Shown piece after piece: positions 45,590-54,348 of a stretch of DNA of 64,000 nucleotides (positions are counted from its first letter, which is position 1; each line of letters starts with the position of its first letter). Made by a program: the position numbers and the translations under genes. The notes beneath the pieces are model-generated. The model did no database searches and was not told where the DNA came from. It worked only from the letters and a program-made list of their open reading frames with translations. The DNA is from Rhodococcus rhodnii. GTDB lineage: Bacteria > Actinomycetota > Actinomycetes > Mycobacteriales > Pseudonocardiaceae. Where the stretch lies: positions 62,001-126,000 of the forward strand of contig JOAA01000032.1 of NCBI GenBank assembly GCA_000720375.1. The letters are read 5' to 3'.

Positions 45590-46225
45590 ATGTCGCAGAC
45601 CACAGCGCGCCGGGTCCGGCAGGCGGCGATCGAGTTGTTCGCGACCCAGGGCTTCCACGGCACGGGGATCCGCGATCTCGCCGAGGCGGCGGGCCTGTCG
45701 TCCGCGACCCTGTACCACTACATGGGCACGAAGGAAGACCTGCTCGTCTCGATCATGCGCACGAGCCTTGAACGCCTGGTCACCGCGGCCGAGCAGGTGA
45801 CTTCGGATGTTTCGGACCCACTGGACCGCATGTCCCGTCTCGTCGCACTGCACGTGTTCACCCACGCGTCGCAGCAACTGGAGACCAGGGTGGTCGACGG
45901 CGAGGTCCGTGCCCTGTCGGACGCTCGACGGCCTGAGATCATCGCGTTGCGCGACGAGTACGAGGCCTTCTGGCAGTCGGCGATCGACGACGGATGTTCG
46001 CGTGGTCTGTTGCGCCCCAGTTCCCGTCGGGTGGCCCGGCTGGCCCTGCTGGAGATGTGCAGCGGAATCGCCCGGTGGTACTCGCCGGACGGACCGTTCA
46101 CTTTGGACGATTTGGCCGGCAGGTACGTCGAGATGGCGCTCGGTCTGCTCGGCGCCACGGATCCGTTGCCGAAGCTGGAACTGGGGCCGGTGCACGCGGT
46201 CGTGGCCGCGGTATGGGGCGATTGA
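45590..46225 (+). CDS. TetR-family repressor of the acyl-CoA/amidohydrolase operon
   Basis: A 211-aa regulator. The N-terminal helix-turn-helix (AIELFATQGFHGTGIRDLAEAAGL, then SSATLYHYMGTKEDLL) is followed by an all-helical ligand-binding domain with the VDGEVRALSDARRPEII block common in TetR regulators of acyl-CoA catabolism. ATG 45590 with GAGG upstream is chosen over a preceding GTG. It faces the operon across the palindrome at 45527-45548; an acyl-CoA intermediate is the likely inducer. Confidence 0.88.
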   Translation: MSQTTARRVRQAAIELFATQGFHGTGIRDLAEAAGLSSATLYHYMGTKEDLLVSIMRTSLERLVTAAEQVTSDVSDPLDRMSRLVALHVFTHASQQLETRVVDGEVRALSDARRPEIIALRDEYEAFWQSAIDDGCSRGLLRPSSRRVARLALLEMCSGIARWYSPDGPFTLDDLAGRYVEMALGLLGATDPLPKLELGPVHAVVAAVWGD

Positions 46226-46238
46226 GTACAGTGGCGGC

Positions 46239-46652
46239 ATGACAGCCCGGCGACTGCTTCTGCTGCTGGTCGCTGCTGTCCTTATGTCGCTGGGTTTCAC
46301 GACGGCCAGCGGGGCCGAGACGGTGGCGCTCGGCGAGTCCTCAGCCAACGTGGTCGCGCCCGTTGAAGATGCTGCGCGACCGACGGCCGGAGCTCCGGCG
46401 GAATCCGACTCCGAGAACGAGACTGTCGCGCTTGACCAATCGCCGGTCAACGCGGTTGGGCCGGCGCGGGAACTCGGCAAGCCCGCCGCCGCACCACGCC
46501 TGCTGAAAGTGCAGGCTCACGCCGAAGCCCTTGGCGCCGAGCCAGTTCTGGTTCCGCTCGGTGCCCAGGACGCGGAAGTGCCGCGGATCTCCCGTGTCGC
46601 CGCACTTCCGGTCGCGGACGATCGTGGTCCTCCGGTCCGGCAGGCGTTCTGA
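46239..46652 (+). CDS. Secreted protein with a duplicated ETVAL-type motif
   Basis: A 137-aa exported protein: signal LLLLLVAAVLMSLGFTTASGA, then an Ala/Pro/Glu-rich disordered region. It contains an internal duplication, ETVALGESSANVVAPV and ETVALDQSPVNAVGPA, and then a basic/hydrophobic C-terminal stretch (PRLLKVQAHAEALGAEPVLV). No family recognised. It begins 13 bp after the tetR stop and lies 36 bp upstream of secDF, so it may be cotranscribed with the translocon gene and even depend on it for export. Confidence 0.6.
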   Translation: MTARRLLLLLVAAVLMSLGFTTASGAETVALGESSANVVAPVEDAARPTAGAPAESDSENETVALDQSPVNAVGPARELGKPAAAPRLLKVQAHAEALGAEPVLVPLGAQDAEVPRISRVAALPVADDRGPPVRQAF

Positions 46653-46688
46653 AGAACCCCTGTCCGGACAACCACATAGGAGACTCTT

Positions 46689-48869
46689 TTGTCGCGCGTT
46701 CAAGCGCGGCAACGGATGACTGGGCGCGTGATCACGTGCTTGGTCGTCCTTGCCGCGGCTGTCTATCTTTTGCTGACCACCGCACCCCGGTTGGGGTTGG
46801 ACCTGCGTGGCGGTACGCAGGTCGTGCTGGAAACCCAGGCCGAGGCCGACGACGAGGCCACCGAGCGGACACTGGAAGTGTTGCGGCGCCGGGTCGACGC
46901 ACTTGGTGTGGCCGAACCAATGCTGGCCAGGTCCGGTGACAACCGGATCATCATTGAGCTTCCCGGCTTGCAGGATCCCAAGCAGGCCGTCGAGACCATC
47001 GGCAAGACGGCCCAGCTGGCGTTCCACTCCGTGACCGGTGCGGCAGAACAACTCGGGCCGGTCGCGCTCACCGGTGAAGGTGTCGAGGAAGCCCGGCACG
47101 AGACGAACCCGCAGGAGGGACCCGCGTGGTTCGTCAGCATCGACTTCCGGAGTGACGCCGCCACCAAATGGGAACAGCTGACCGGTCAGGCCGCGTGTTT
47201 CCCGCCGGGCGACCCGCGGCGGCAGGTCGCGATTGTGCTGGACGGCAAGGTGATCTCCGCACCCCAGGTCGACGTGCAGGCACGCTGCGACACCGGGATG
47301 ATCGGCGACCGGATCCGGATCACCGGCCAGTTCAGCCAGGCCGAGGCCAAGGATCTGGCACTGCTGATCAACGCGGGTGCCTTGCCTGTCCCCGTGGAGA
47401 TCATCGAACAACGCACGGTCGGCCCGACCCTTGGTGCCGCGGCGATCGAGGACAGCGCCCGGGCCGCGGTCATCGGACTTGCGCTCACCGCCGCGTTCCT
47501 GATGGTGGTGTACTGGTTCTCCGGCTTCATCGCCGTGCTGGCATTGCTGTGCTACGCCTTGGTTTCCTACGCGGCCCTGGTGGCGATCGGGGCGACGTTG
47601 ACCTTGCCTGGTCTTGCCGGGTTCGTCCTGGCGATCGGAATGGCCGTCGACGCAACGGTTCTCGTATTCGAACGGGCCAGAGAGGAACGCGACAGCCCGC
47701 TCCCGAAAGCCATCGAGAAGGGGTTCAAGGGTGCGTTGTCGGCCATCGTCGACTCCAACGTCACCACTTTGCTCGCCGCCGGGCTGCTGTTCCTGCTCGC
47801 ATCCGGTCCGGTGCAAGGTTTCGGCGTCACGCTGACGATCGGTGTCCTCGCGGCGATGTTCACCACCTTGGTCCTGACTCGTCTGCTGATGCACTTCGCC
47901 GTGCGATCACCCAAGATCTCCGGGCTGACCAGGGACGGCCGGGTACGGCAGTGGGTGAACCGCAGGAGCCCGAACTTCCTGGCCAAGCCGCGCAGGTGGC
48001 TGGTCGCGGCCGCCGCCGCGGTGCTGATCGCCTTGGCTGGCATGGTTTTCGCCGGTCCTAAGCTCGGCGTCGAGTTCACTGGCGGTCGTGTCCTCGAGTA
48101 CAGCACGTCCGCGGACGTCAACCAGGTCCGCGAAGCTGTGGCGGAAGCCGGTTTTCCACGCGCGGTCGTGCAATCCTCAGGCCCGAACACGGTTTCGGTA
48201 CGTACCGAACCGCTCGACCAGGCGGCGACCGAACGGATCCGGGACGCGATCTCCCAGGTGAGCCAGACGAGCCAGATCCGGGACGAACAGATCGGCCCGA
48301 GCCTCGGTGCCGAACTGCGGACCAAGGCCCTGATCGCGCTGGGACTCGCGGTCGCGGCCCAGCTGATCTACCTGGCCGTGCGGTTCGACTGGCGGCTTGG
48401 CGTGGCCACGGTCGCCGCCCTTGCCCAGGACGTACTGATCATCCTGGGCATCTTCGCGTGGCTGGGCAAAACGATGGACGGCGTGTTCCTCGCCGCCTTG
48501 CTCACCGTGATCGGCTACTCGGTCAACGACTCCGTCGTCGTGTTCGACCGGGTCCGTGAGATAAGGGGCAAGCGCCCGAAGGATCCGTTCGCGAGAACCG
48601 TCGGCTCCGCTGTGCTGCAGACGTTGCCGCGCACGGTGAACACCGGCATCGGTGTCCTGTTCGTCCTCGGGGCGCTGCTCATCCTCGGCGATGGTTCCCT
48701 TGCGGACTTCGCGTTGGCCCTGCTGCTTGGCTTGGTCGCAGGTACGGTGTCCACAGTAGCCACTGCTGGGCCCGTGGCCATCCTGCTGGACCGCCGTTAC
48801 CCAGGCGCAGCGCGCGCACCCAGGCGGCCGGCCCAGCGAGCCCGGACTGGGAGCGGGGCAGTGGTCTAG
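46689..48869 (+). CDS. secDF: Fused SecDF protein-export protein
   Basis: A 726-aa single-chain SecD-SecF, similar in length to Bacillus SecDF. SecD motifs are LGLDLRGG near residue 36, a shortened periplasmic domain, and the proton-path segment GMAVDATVLVFERAREE. SecF motifs are LGVEFTGGRVLEY and GYSVNDSVVVFDRVREIRG. Twelve membrane helices are expected. It uses the proton gradient to pull proteins through SecYEG from outside. Most actinobacteria carry separate secD and secF next to yajC; this fused copy, in a different context, is probably an extra paralogue. The TTG start is set by AGGAG six bases upstream. Its stop shares CTAG with the convergent YceI gene. Confidence 0.9.
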   Translation: MSRVQARQRMTGRVITCLVVLAAAVYLLLTTAPRLGLDLRGGTQVVLETQAEADDEATERTLEVLRRRVDALGVAEPMLARSGDNRIIIELPGLQDPKQAVETIGKTAQLAFHSVTGAAEQLGPVALTGEGVEEARHETNPQEGPAWFVSIDFRSDAATKWEQLTGQAACFPPGDPRRQVAIVLDGKVISAPQVDVQARCDTGMIGDRIRITGQFSQAEAKDLALLINAGALPVPVEIIEQRTVGPTLGAAAIEDSARAAVIGLALTAAFLMVVYWFSGFIAVLALLCYALVSYAALVAIGATLTLPGLAGFVLAIGMAVDATVLVFERAREERDSPLPKAIEKGFKGALSAIVDSNVTTLLAAGLLFLLASGPVQGFGVTLTIGVLAAMFTTLVLTRLLMHFAVRSPKISGLTRDGRVRQWVNRRSPNFLAKPRRWLVAAAAAVLIALAGMVFAGPKLGVEFTGGRVLEYSTSADVNQVREAVAEAGFPRAVVQSSGPNTVSVRTEPLDQAATERIRDAISQVSQTSQIRDEQIGPSLGAELRTKALIALGLAVAAQLIYLAVRFDWRLGVATVAALAQDVLIILGIFAWLGKTMDGVFLAALLTVIGYSVNDSVVVFDRVREIRGKRPKDPFARTVGSAVLQTLPRTVNTGIGVLFVLGALLILGDGSLADFALALLLGLVAGTVSTVATAGPVAILLDRRYPGAARAPRRPAQRARTGSGAVV

Positions 48870-49375
48870 GGAACACGGCGCACGCTCGCGGTGATCGTGA
48901 TGTCGATGATCCGGCCGATCAGGAACCGGGGCGCGCGCAATGCGATGTGCCTGCGGTCGAACTTGGCGGTCGCGACCATCAGCACCGTGCCGTCGTCCGC
49001 GATGGACGAACGGACGTCGCCCTCGATCGGCGCGAGCATGCCACGCGCACCGAGCTCGCCGGTGACGTGCCAGCCCGCGTCGGTCGCGGTGACCGTGTCG
49101 GACCTGAACGTCATCGTCGGGTACGCGTCCAGGTCGAGCAGGTTCGGCTTGCGCAGGTCCTTGTCCCGGCGGCTGTGGCCGGTGTCGATCGCGCTCAGGT
49201 CGAGCGTGCCGCGCACCGACATCGGCGAGCCGTCGGGACCGACCTCGACCGTTCCGTCCTTGATGGGCACGGTGCCGTGGACGGACCGGCCCAGGTTGCC
49301 GACGACGAACGTGGCCACGCTGCTGCCCGGGGCGATGACCCAGGTGCCTGTGGGCATGGTGAGTGCGGTGGTCAT
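48866..49375 (-). CDS. YceI-family lipid-binding protein
   Basis: A 169-aa lipocalin-like beta barrel without a signal peptide: GTWVIAPGSSVATFVV, VRGTLDLSAIDTGHSRRDKDLRKPNLLDLDAYPTM (split over the conserved SIDTG-RD-HL region), and a C-terminal strand IIDITITASVRRVP. YceI proteins bind polyisoprenoids or fatty-acid amides. Coupled to the upstream 102-aa gene by a four-base overlap. Confidence 0.85.
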   Translation of the reverse strand: MTTALTMPTGTWVIAPGSSVATFVVGNLGRSVHGTVPIKDGTVEVGPDGSPMSVRGTLDLSAIDTGHSRRDKDLRKPNLLDLDAYPTMTFRSDTVTATDAGWHVTGELGARGMLAPIEGDVRSSIADDGTVLMVATAKFDRRHIALRAPRFLIGRIIDITITASVRRVP

Positions 49376-49680
49376 GTCAGTGCTCCCTGCGGTGCCGCGA
49401 GGACGGGGTACAGCTCGACCCGGTCGGCCCCTGGCAGCAGCGCGGGGTCCTCATCGGGCAGCAGTTCGGTGCTCAGCACCGCCTTCTGGGCGTCGAGCAG
49501 GGTCTGCTCGCTGTCGGCGATGTTGATCACGACGGTGGAACCGTCCGGTCGCTGCAAGACGTAGGTCTGCACGTTGAAGGAGGACAGAACGGGTCCGATG
49601 CGCTTGCATCCGGCGTAGTTGGCGGCGGCGATCTGCTCGGGAGTCAGCGGGCCGTCGAAGAAAGTGAGTTGTGCGTGCAT
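49372..49680 (-). CDS. Small hypothetical protein coupled to YceI
   Basis: A 102-aa protein beginning MHAQLTFFDGPLTPEQIAAANYAG, with a middle VQTYVLQRPDGSTVVINIADS and a C-terminal VELYPVLAAPQ. The alternation of strands and helices and the length suggest an antibiotic-monooxygenase (ABM)-like or EthD-like dimeric fold, but I cannot confirm it. The ATG at 49680 is chosen because the longer frame begins with an Arg-rich run. It is divergent from the giant LuxR regulator and may be its target. Confidence 0.65.
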   Translation of the reverse strand: MHAQLTFFDGPLTPEQIAAANYAGCKRIGPVLSSFNVQTYVLQRPDGSTVVINIADSEQTLLDAQKAVLSTELLPDEDPALLPGADRVELYPVLAAPQGALT

Positions 49681-49704
49681 GCCAGGAAGTCTCCGGCGGC
49701 GCGG

Positions 49705-49743
49705 CACTGAGCAGATCAGTGTCAGTACCGAGACCTGGTACTG
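49705..49743. promoter_or_regulatory. Two adjacent inverted repeats in a divergent promoter region
   Basis: CACTGA/TCAGTG (49705-49710/49716-49721, 5-nt spacer) is followed by CAGTACC/GGTACTG (49723-49729/49737-49743, 7-nt spacer). Both contain the half-site motif CAGT. They lie between the 102-aa gene and the LuxR regulator and are candidate binding sites. Confidence 0.55.
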
Positions 49744-49772
49744 AACTTCGCCCCGGGGGCGATACTGAGGGC

Positions 49773-52442
49773 GTGGATCTGCCGATCGTCGGACGCGCGG
49801 ACGAGCTCGCCCAACTGCGAGCCGCGCTGCTCGCCGCGTCCGCCGGGTCGGGCAGGTTGGTGCTGGTCAGCGGTGATGCCGGGATCGGCAAGACACGGTT
49901 GGCCTCGGCCGTCGCCGACATGGCGGCCGAGTACGACGTCCCCGTGGCTCGTGGGTACGCAGTGGACGATCCGGGGATGCCGCCCCTTTGGCCGTGGCGC
50001 AGGCTGGCCCGTGATGTCCCCTCTTTGGGTGAAGCTCTGGCAGTGGACGCGGCGTTGGGGTCTGCGTCGGCTCGGTTCGCGATGTTCACCGACGTGACCG
50101 ACGCGTTGGCCGACGCCGCCAAGGCGGGATTGGTCGTCGTCCTTGAAGACCTGCACTGGGCAGACCGGACGTCGTTGCGCCTGCTCACACACCTCGCCGG
50201 CGAGCTGGCCGGGACGAAGTTGCTTGTGCTCGGCACCTTCCGTGACGCCGATGGCACGCCGCTGGCCGAGCACCTGCCGGATTTGCTGCGCGCCAATACG
50301 ACCAAGTCGATGCGGCTGGCCGGGCTGTCCACCCAGGACATCGCGCAGTGGCTGCGGCTCGCGGCGATGGACGCGGACATGGCCGAGCAGTTGGAGGCCA
50401 AGACCAACGGCAACCCGCTGTACGTGCGCATGCTCGTCGACTGTGGACACGACCTCAGCGGGCACCCCGAGCTACGCAGGCTGGTGCTCGCCCGGGTGCC
50501 CGAACAGGCGAAGGAGCTGCTCGGCGCGGCCAGCGTGCTGGGCGAGGAGATCGACCTTCCGCTGCTGACAAAGGTTTCCGGAGTGCGCGAGGAGTGCGTG
50601 GGGGAGTTGCTTGACGCGGCCGTGCGGGCAGGGATCCTTCGTGCGCTGCCGTCCATTTCGTTCGTTCACGCATTGGTACGGGACGCGCTGTACGAACAGC
50701 TGGCGCCGTCGCAGCGGATGGCCTTGCACCAACGGGCAGCCGAGGTGTTGTCCGAGACGGGCCCTCCCGGCCCGGTCGCCAACCATTGGCGTCTTGCCGG
50801 GGACATCGAGAAAACCGTGCACTGGGCGCGGAAAGCCGCCGCGTCCGCGATCGAGGAGCTGGCGTACGACGAAGCTGTCGAGTTCGCCAGGCTCGCCCTG
50901 CAGTTCCCGGACGCGCGGCTGACGCTGGAACTGGCCAAGGCGGAGTACCTCGCCGGGAACATCAACGCCAGCCTCGAGCACTGCGAGCAGGCGGCGAGAC
51001 TCGACCCGGACCTGGTCGCCGAGGCGGCACTGGTGAACACCGGTCTCGGCGACCTGACCACGATTTCCACAGTGGACAGACTGTGTGCGCAGGCGTTGCG
51101 GCGGGAACAGCCCGACGCGATCAGGGCCCGGCTGCTCGCCCAGCGTGCGATCGCGATGGTCGGACCGGGTACCTCGCCCGGCTTGGCGCGGGAACTGTCC
51201 GCGCAGGCGCTGGCGCTCGCCGAAGCCAGCGGCGACCCGGACGCGTTGATGGACGGCCTGCACGCCAGGCATTTCACGTTGTGCGCACCGCAGTTCCTGG
51301 CTGAACGACGGAAAATAGCGCGCCGCGCGTGCGACCTGGGCGAGACACCCGAGCAACCGCTTGCTGCCCTGTGGGGACACGTGTGGCTGGTCGACGCCGC
51401 CTTCCAGAGCGGCGACCTGGATGAGGTCGAACGGGAAATCCGCCAGATCGAACGGTTCGCGGCCACCCGCCAGCACGCCCTCGCGTGGTGGCACGCGACG
51501 CGGCTGCGCGCCACACACGCCGCGTTGATCGGGGACATCGAACGCGGACAGGAGCTCAACGAGGCGACGAGGAAGATCGCCACGCGGATCGACATCCACG
51601 CCGAAGGCGGCCTGTACTACGCCTACCGGCACCAGATCGCGCTCCTGCGTGGGGTGCTGGACAAGGACGAGGGCCAGATGATGCTGCGGATCCTCGCCGA
51701 GATCCGTGACGTCCTGCTGGCCCGTCTCTGCATCCCGATGACGTACGCGCTGATCGGTGACCTCGCGTCGGCGCGGGCGACGTTCGAGGAATTCCGGCAC
51801 CTGCCCGCGAAACTGCAGATCGCGCCGCAATGGTCCGCGGCGTTGCAGATGATCGGCGGTGCCGCGATCATGCTCGACGACACCGAGACCGCGGACGCGG
51901 TCTACCACGTGTTCAGTCCACTGGAACCGGACTACATGACCGATGGCGGGGGCGCGGTGTTCTGCGCGGGTGCGTCACCACGATTGGTGGGCGAACTCGC
52001 GTTGGCCACCGGCCGGATCGCGGAGGCGATCGACCAGTTCCGGTTGGGGATCGAGATGAACGGCCGGATCGGCGCCCGCCCGTTCCTCGCCTTGAGCAAA
52101 CTCGGCCTGGCGCAAGCGTTGCTTCGGCGAGGCGAACACGGCGACGTTCCCGAGGTCCGCAAGCTGGCGGCCGAGGCGGCGGCCGAGTTCCGCCGCCTCG
52201 ACATGCCCAAACCACTCGCCACCGCCGACGCGTTGCTTCGCGAGGCAGGCAATGCCAGCCCGTTGTCCCGCCGTGAATCGGAAGTGGCCGAGCTCATCGG
52301 GCAGGCGTTGTCGAACAAGCAGATCGCCGAACGGCTGGTGCTGTCCGAGCGGACCGTGGAATCCCACGTGCGCAGCATCCTGAACAAACTCGGGTACACC
52401 ACCCGAACCGAGATCGCGACCTGGAACCTCCGGTCTCAGTAA
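49773..52442 (+). CDS. Large ATP-binding LuxR-family (LAL/MalT-like) regulator
   Basis: An 889-aa regulator: an AAA-type ATPase with Walker A SGDAGIGKTRLA (residues 33-44) and Walker B-like VVVLEDLHWAD, then a long helical TPR-like region, then a C-terminal LuxR helix-turn-helix (LSRRESEVAELIGQALSNKQ and SERTVESHVRSILNKLGY). LAL regulators respond to sugars or intermediates and often control secondary metabolism. GTG 49773 gives a typical N-terminus VDLPIVGRADELAQL; the upstream frame is open but not protein-like. Its stop runs seven bases past that of the convergent DUF1684 gene. Confidence 0.9.
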   Translation: MDLPIVGRADELAQLRAALLAASAGSGRLVLVSGDAGIGKTRLASAVADMAAEYDVPVARGYAVDDPGMPPLWPWRRLARDVPSLGEALAVDAALGSASARFAMFTDVTDALADAAKAGLVVVLEDLHWADRTSLRLLTHLAGELAGTKLLVLGTFRDADGTPLAEHLPDLLRANTTKSMRLAGLSTQDIAQWLRLAAMDADMAEQLEAKTNGNPLYVRMLVDCGHDLSGHPELRRLVLARVPEQAKELLGAASVLGEEIDLPLLTKVSGVREECVGELLDAAVRAGILRALPSISFVHALVRDALYEQLAPSQRMALHQRAAEVLSETGPPGPVANHWRLAGDIEKTVHWARKAAASAIEELAYDEAVEFARLALQFPDARLTLELAKAEYLAGNINASLEHCEQAARLDPDLVAEAALVNTGLGDLTTISTVDRLCAQALRREQPDAIRARLLAQRAIAMVGPGTSPGLARELSAQALALAEASGDPDALMDGLHARHFTLCAPQFLAERRKIARRACDLGETPEQPLAALWGHVWLVDAAFQSGDLDEVEREIRQIERFAATRQHALAWWHATRLRATHAALIGDIERGQELNEATRKIATRIDIHAEGGLYYAYRHQIALLRGVLDKDEGQMMLRILAEIRDVLLARLCIPMTYALIGDLASARATFEEFRHLPAKLQIAPQWSAALQMIGGAAIMLDDTETADAVYHVFSPLEPDYMTDGGGAVFCAGASPRLVGELALATGRIAEAIDQFRLGIEMNGRIGARPFLALSKLGLAQALLRRGEHGDVPEVRKLAAEAAAEFRRLDMPKPLATADALLREAGNASPLSRRESEVAELIGQALSNKQIAERLVLSERTVESHVRSILNKLGYTTRTEIATWNLRSQ

Positions 52443-53044
52443 GGAATCTTCTCCCCGGCCTCCACCGCGAACGGCAAGTTGTTGCCGGCAGGCGGCAACG
52501 GGCACGTCGCGAACTCGGTGAACGCACACGGCAGGTTCAACGCACGGGTGAAGTCGATGACGACGGTTCCGTCCTCGGCAATGTCCGGAATGGACACTTC
52601 CCGGTTGACCGCGTAAGTGGTGACACCACTTGTCGCGTCGGTGAACAGAATGGTGAGCCCACCTGCCTTGCCGTTGAACGCGGTCAGCGTGTGCTCCTTG
52701 CCGTCGTACTCGACACGCACGACTCCCGGTGCGGTGTAGACGTGGCTGAGGCCTTCGACGACTGCGCCGACCGTCGTCGGACGCGGTTCGTCGAACGGCT
52801 CATACCGGCCTCGAAGCACCCATTCCGGGGACGGTTCGTAGCTGGGAACGCCCCGGAAGTCCTGTAGCGCCTTGGCTTTCGGGTCGTGCACACGGATCAG
52901 GTACCCGGACCGCCTGGCGATCTCGATCTCGACGTCACCGGCGATCACCCTGGTGCCAGGACCACTGTTGACCAGCTCGAACCGCTGGACCCCGGTGACC
53001 GGCTTGCCCTCGTACACCAGGTCCGCGCCCTGCGGGTCGACCAC
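52436..53044 (-). pseudogene. DUF1684 gene, probably 5'-truncated
   Basis: At most 202 codons, matching the C-terminal part of DUF1684 proteins: IARRSGYLIRVHDPKAKAL, FRGVPSYEPSPEWVLRGRY, LFTDATSGVTTYAVNREVS and the conserved LNLPCAFTEFATCPLPPAGN with EAGEKIPY at the end. Members I recall begin with about 60 further residues including a GWLSLTGLHWL-like block, which is missing. An in-frame TAG lies four codons upstream of the first possible GTG, and the sequence beyond is a patch of short repeats. It is therefore probably broken, though a shortened active protein cannot be excluded. Confidence 0.6.
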
Positions 53045-53365
53045 CCCCGACCGCTATTCCACCTCTCACATTCCGGGATCCCCGCCGTGTCCACCACTCC
53101 AGCACCCCGTGTCCACCATTCCGGCACGGTGAAGTTCCCGTACCGGCACCGTGAGTTCGCTGGCGCGGTCGGCAACCGGGCGGCGAGGGCACTTCGGGGT
53201 GCTGGAACGGGTAATTCATGGTGTCGGAAGGGGTGTTTCGGGGTGTCGGAAAGGTGGACACGGGGGATGTCGACCAGGTGGGCGATTTGTCCGGAACTTC
53301 GGACCCCTAGAGTTGCGTTGGCATTATGTCCGCCCTGCCGTGAAAGCGAAGGAGAAGACCTCCGG
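53045..53365. repeat. Intergenic patch of short degenerate repeats
   Basis: About 320 bp without a gene. Related short units occur in both orientations. On the minus strand, GGAATGGTGGACACGGGGTG and GGAGTGGTGGACACGG lie between 53086 and 53124. On the plus strand, GGGGTGCTGGAACGGG (53195), GGTGTCGGAAGGGGTG (53220) and GGTGTCGGAAAGGTGGACAC (53242) follow. The shared elements are GGTGYYGGAA and GGTGGACACGG. The patch starts where the DUF1684 gene is cut. Confidence 0.6.
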
Positions 53366-54298
53366 ATGGTGTTCAAGAAGATGTTGCAGAAGCTCGGCGT
53401 CGGCGGGCCGTCCGTCGACACTGTGCTGGCCGACCCCAGGGTCATGCCTGGCGGGACGCTCACCGGCGAGGTGCGGATCCTCGGCGGGGAAAGCGAGGCC
53501 GAGATCGAGCACATCGCGTTGTCACTGGTCACCCGGGTCGAGCGCGGGGACCACGGGCAGGGCATGGTGGAGTTCCACCGTGTCGTCGTCGCCGGCCCCA
53601 CCAAGCTCGCGGCCAAGCAGGAACGCACCATCCCCTTCAGCATCCCGGTGCCGTTCGAGACACCCATCACCGAGGTCGGCGGGCAGCGCCTGCCGCGAAT
53701 GGACCTCGGGCTGCGCACCGAGCTGTCCATCGCGAAGGCCGTGGACAAGGGTGACCTCGACCCGGTGTACGTCGTGCCGCTCGAATCGCAGGACGCCGTG
53801 CTGGAAGCCTTCGGGCAGCTGGGTTTCCACTTCAAGTCGGCCGACCTCGAGGCGGGCCGGATCTACGGCATCCGCCAGGAACTGCCGTTCTTCCAGGAGA
53901 TCGAGTTCTACCCGCCGCAGCAGTTCGCCGGGCGGATCAACGAGGTCGAGCTGACCCTGGTCGCCTCGCACGAAGGCCTGGTCGTCGTCCTGGAAGCCGA
54001 CAAGCGCGGCGGCTTCGGCGGTGGCCAGGACGTCATCGGCCGGTTCGAGGCCTCGCACCGGGACGCGCTCGAAATGGACTGGCCGCGGATGTTCCACGAG
54101 TGGCTTGAGCGCGTGGCCAGCCGTCGCGCCAGCATGTTCGGTGGGCACGGCGGTCACTACGGCGGCCACGGTGGGCACCGCGGCGGCGGTATGGGCGGCA
54201 TGGTCGCCGGCGCCGCGGCCGGTGTGGTCGGCGGCATGATGATCGGCGAGATGATGGACGGCTTCGGCGAGGACGAAGGCGGCGGCGAAGAAGGCTGA
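53366..54298 (+). CDS. spo0M: Spo0M-family sporulation-control protein with Gly/His-rich tail
   Basis: A 310-aa protein. Residues 1-240 fit the Spo0M family (arrestin-like beta sandwich): VFKKMLQKLGVGGPSVDTVL, GGTLTGEVRILGGESEAEIEHI and LAAKQERTIPFSIPVPFETPI. Residues about 258-290 are Gly-His-rich (repeated GGHGGH units), a possible metal-binding segment, then an acidic end EDEGGGEEG. In Bacillus, Spo0M modulates sporulation; the actinobacterial role is unclear. AAGGAG lies 11 bases before ATG 53366. Confidence 0.88.
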   Translation: MVFKKMLQKLGVGGPSVDTVLADPRVMPGGTLTGEVRILGGESEAEIEHIALSLVTRVERGDHGQGMVEFHRVVVAGPTKLAAKQERTIPFSIPVPFETPITEVGGQRLPRMDLGLRTELSIAKAVDKGDLDPVYVVPLESQDAVLEAFGQLGFHFKSADLEAGRIYGIRQELPFFQEIEFYPPQQFAGRINEVELTLVASHEGLVVVLEADKRGGFGGGQDVIGRFEASHRDALEMDWPRMFHEWLERVASRRASMFGGHGGHYGGHGGHRGGGMGGMVAGAAAGVVGGMMIGEMMDGFGEDEGGGEEG

Positions 54299-54309
54299 CA
54301 TACGGTGAA

Positions 54310-54338
54310 CCGCCCGGGCGTGCCGTACGCCCGGGCGG
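54310..54338. terminator. Bidirectional hairpin terminator
   Basis: CCGCCCGGGCG (54310-54320) and CGCCCGGGCGG (54328-54338) form an 11-bp perfect stem with a 7-nt loop, between the convergent Spo0M and anti-sigma kinase genes. Confidence 0.85.
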
Positions 54339-54348
54339 AAACCGGCTT

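Noticed and set aside
53045..53365. Possible CRISPR array in the repeat patch
   Set aside because: Repeat units are degenerate, of unequal spacing, in both orientations and not separated by unique spacers; no cas genes nearby.
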